A DNA stretch of 16,338 nt, taken from assembly GCA_002427055.1 (NCBI GenBank), contig DIPA01000128.1:6957-23294 (forward strand), given 5' to 3'. This document shows positions 15,545 through 16,338 of the stretch, piece after piece. Numbering within the stretch: position 1 is the stretch's first letter; each line of letters starts with the position of its first letter. The position numbers and the translations under genes are program-made. The notes under the pieces are model-generated. The model had not been told where the DNA came from, searched no databases, and saw nothing but the letters and a program-made list of their open reading frames with translations. Source of the DNA: Firmicutes bacterium UBA5500. GTDB taxonomy: Bacteria; Bacillota; UBA994; UBA5500.

Positions 15545-16285
15545 ATGAATCTCTTGCGTCCAGGGGAAAGACTAGATGACCTCCTGGTGAGTAATTTACG
15601 CATTATTCAAGACGCGAGCGCCTTTTGCTTTTCAATGGACGCTGTTTTGCTATCACATTTTGCCACATTGCGCCAGGGTGACTCTGTGGTTGATCTGGGT
15701 ACCGGAACGGGAATTATACCGCTACTTCTAACAACGCGTGCCAAACTCAAGCATCTTATCGGAATTGAGTTACAGCCACAGGTGGTAGAACGGACGCAGC
15801 GCAGCGTTAAGCTTAATGCCTTGCAGGATAAGATCGAGATTATTTGTGGAGACCTGCGTCAGATTGAGCAGCTATTGCCAGGTTTCCGGGTTAATTTGGT
15901 AACAAGTAATCCTCCTTATTTGCCTCTCGGCGATGGACAAGTATCGCTTACGAGTCAACAGGCGATAGCACGGCATGAGGTCTGTTGCCAGTTAGAAGAT
16001 GTTGCTCGGGCGGCGTCCTATTTGCTAGGAACTGGAGGGCGCTTTGCGTTAGTACATCGGCCACACAGATTAACAGAGATTTTTCACTGGCTGAACAAGT
16101 TTAAGTTGGAGCCAAAGCGCTTGCGTCTTGTTTATCCAAGGGCAGGTCTTGAACCAAATATGGTTCTTATTGAAAGTGTTAGGGACGCCCGGCCTGGTCT
16201 TAAGATTTTACCGCCTCTATTTGTGTATGAAGGCGACAACTATACACCGGAAGTCACAGCCCTGTATTTTAGGGAAGGAGTGTAG
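15545..16285 (+). CDS. trmN6: tRNA1(Val) (adenine37-N6)-methyltransferase family protein (YabB-like)
   Basis: This 246-residue SAM-dependent methyltransferase has a class I fold. Motif I is VVDLGTGTGIIPLLL (48-62), the acidic end of motif II is GIELQP (73-78), and the N6-adenine signature NPPY is at 122-125. The opening RPGERLDDLL and the phenylalanine-rich FCFSMDAVLL (27-36) are characteristic of the YfiC/TrmN6 group, which methylates A37 of tRNA1(Val). The exact tRNA target here is inferred. The frame is open from an ATG at 15479, but the ATG at 15545 is preferred: it follows AAGGGG (15529-15534) and gives the family N-terminus. B. subtilis yabB sits at the same place before yabC (rsmI). 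Confidence 0.88.
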   Translation: MNLLRPGERLDDLLVSNLRIIQDASAFCFSMDAVLLSHFATLRQGDSVVDLGTGTGIIPLLLTTRAKLKHLIGIELQPQVVERTQRSVKLNALQDKIEIICGDLRQIEQLLPGFRVNLVTSNPPYLPLGDGQVSLTSQQAIARHEVCCQLEDVARAASYLLGTGGRFALVHRPHRLTEIFHWLNKFKLEPKRLRLVYPRAGLEPNMVLIESVRDARPGLKILPPLFVYEGDNYTPEVTALYFREGV

Positions 16286-16289
16286 CAGA

Positions 16290-16338
16290 ATGGCCGGTCA
16301 ACTTTGTTTCTGTGCGACCCCTATCGGTAATTTGGGGG
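16290..16338 (+). CDS. rsmI: 16S rRNA (cytidine1402-2'-O)-methyltransferase, 5' end
   Basis: Only the first 16 codons are in the window. They read MAGQLCFCATPIGNLG, the ATPIGNLG block being the N-terminal signature of RsmI (YraL/YabC), which 2'-O-methylates C1402 of 16S rRNA. AAGGAG at 16275-16280 precedes the ATG by nine bases. It lies four bases after the trmN6 stop and continues past the window end. Confidence 0.9.
   Translation, partial: MAGQLCFCATPIGNLG

Overview
The window looks like ordinary chromosomal sequence from a Bacillota (Firmicutes) bacterium, most likely of a clostridial or related lineage. Three things support this. The gene order decarboxylase - tmk - darA - yaaR - holB - ricT - trmN6 - rsmI matches the B. 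subtilis yaaO-yabC block. There is a PyrR-type attenuator in front of a pyrBI pair. The Shine-Dalgarno sequences are strong and purine-rich, and GTG and TTG starts are used. The genus cannot be named from what is visible. I see no insertion sequence, phage gene, CRISPR array, rRNA or tRNA, and base composition does not change abruptly by eye.

Region 1 (1-3477) ends an oligopeptide-type ABC transporter operon. It holds the 3' part of an OppF/DppF ATPase, then tldD and pmbA (tldE), each start overlapping the previous stop, then a terminator. Region 2 (3497-5363) holds a PLP-dependent threonine/serine dehydratase without an ACT domain, preceded by a strong extended -10 promoter and a short leader that can pair with its own Shine-Dalgarno. 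Next comes an orphan protein of the CofE (F420-0:gamma-glutamyl ligase-like) family. Region 3 (5381-6970) is a complete pyrBI transcription unit: promoter, PyrR-binding anti-antiterminator, antiterminator, terminator, pyrB from a TTG start, pyrI and a strong terminator. Region 4 (7016-8571) is a MATE efflux pump with its own promoter. It ends at a bidirectional terminator shared with the convergent iadA.

Region 5 (8595-10905) contains iadA (isoaspartyl dipeptidase, minus strand) and, divergent from it, an AIR-synthase/HypE-like protein. A palindrome lies between them. Region 6 (10955-16338) is the conserved information-processing block: an Orn/Lys/Arg-decarboxylase-family protein, thymidylate kinase, the c-di-AMP receptor DarA, YaaR (DUF327), DNA polymerase III delta', RicT, a TrmN6-type methyltransferase and the first 16 codons of RsmI. 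These genes are tightly packed on one strand and probably co-transcribed from the promoter at 10955-10983.

Functionally, the left half mixes peptide and amino-acid turnover (peptide transporter ATPase, TldD/TldE, dehydratase, IadA) with de novo pyrimidine synthesis. The right half is housekeeping (dTMP supply, replication, tRNA and rRNA modification). I found no convincing new multi-gene system. The points most worth a second look are the pyr attenuator acting on a PyrI-containing ATCase, the possible SD-sequestering leader before the dehydratase, the orphan CofE-like and HypE-like proteins, the Lys-to-Glu change at the metal-bridging position of IadA, and the degenerate P-loop of HolB.
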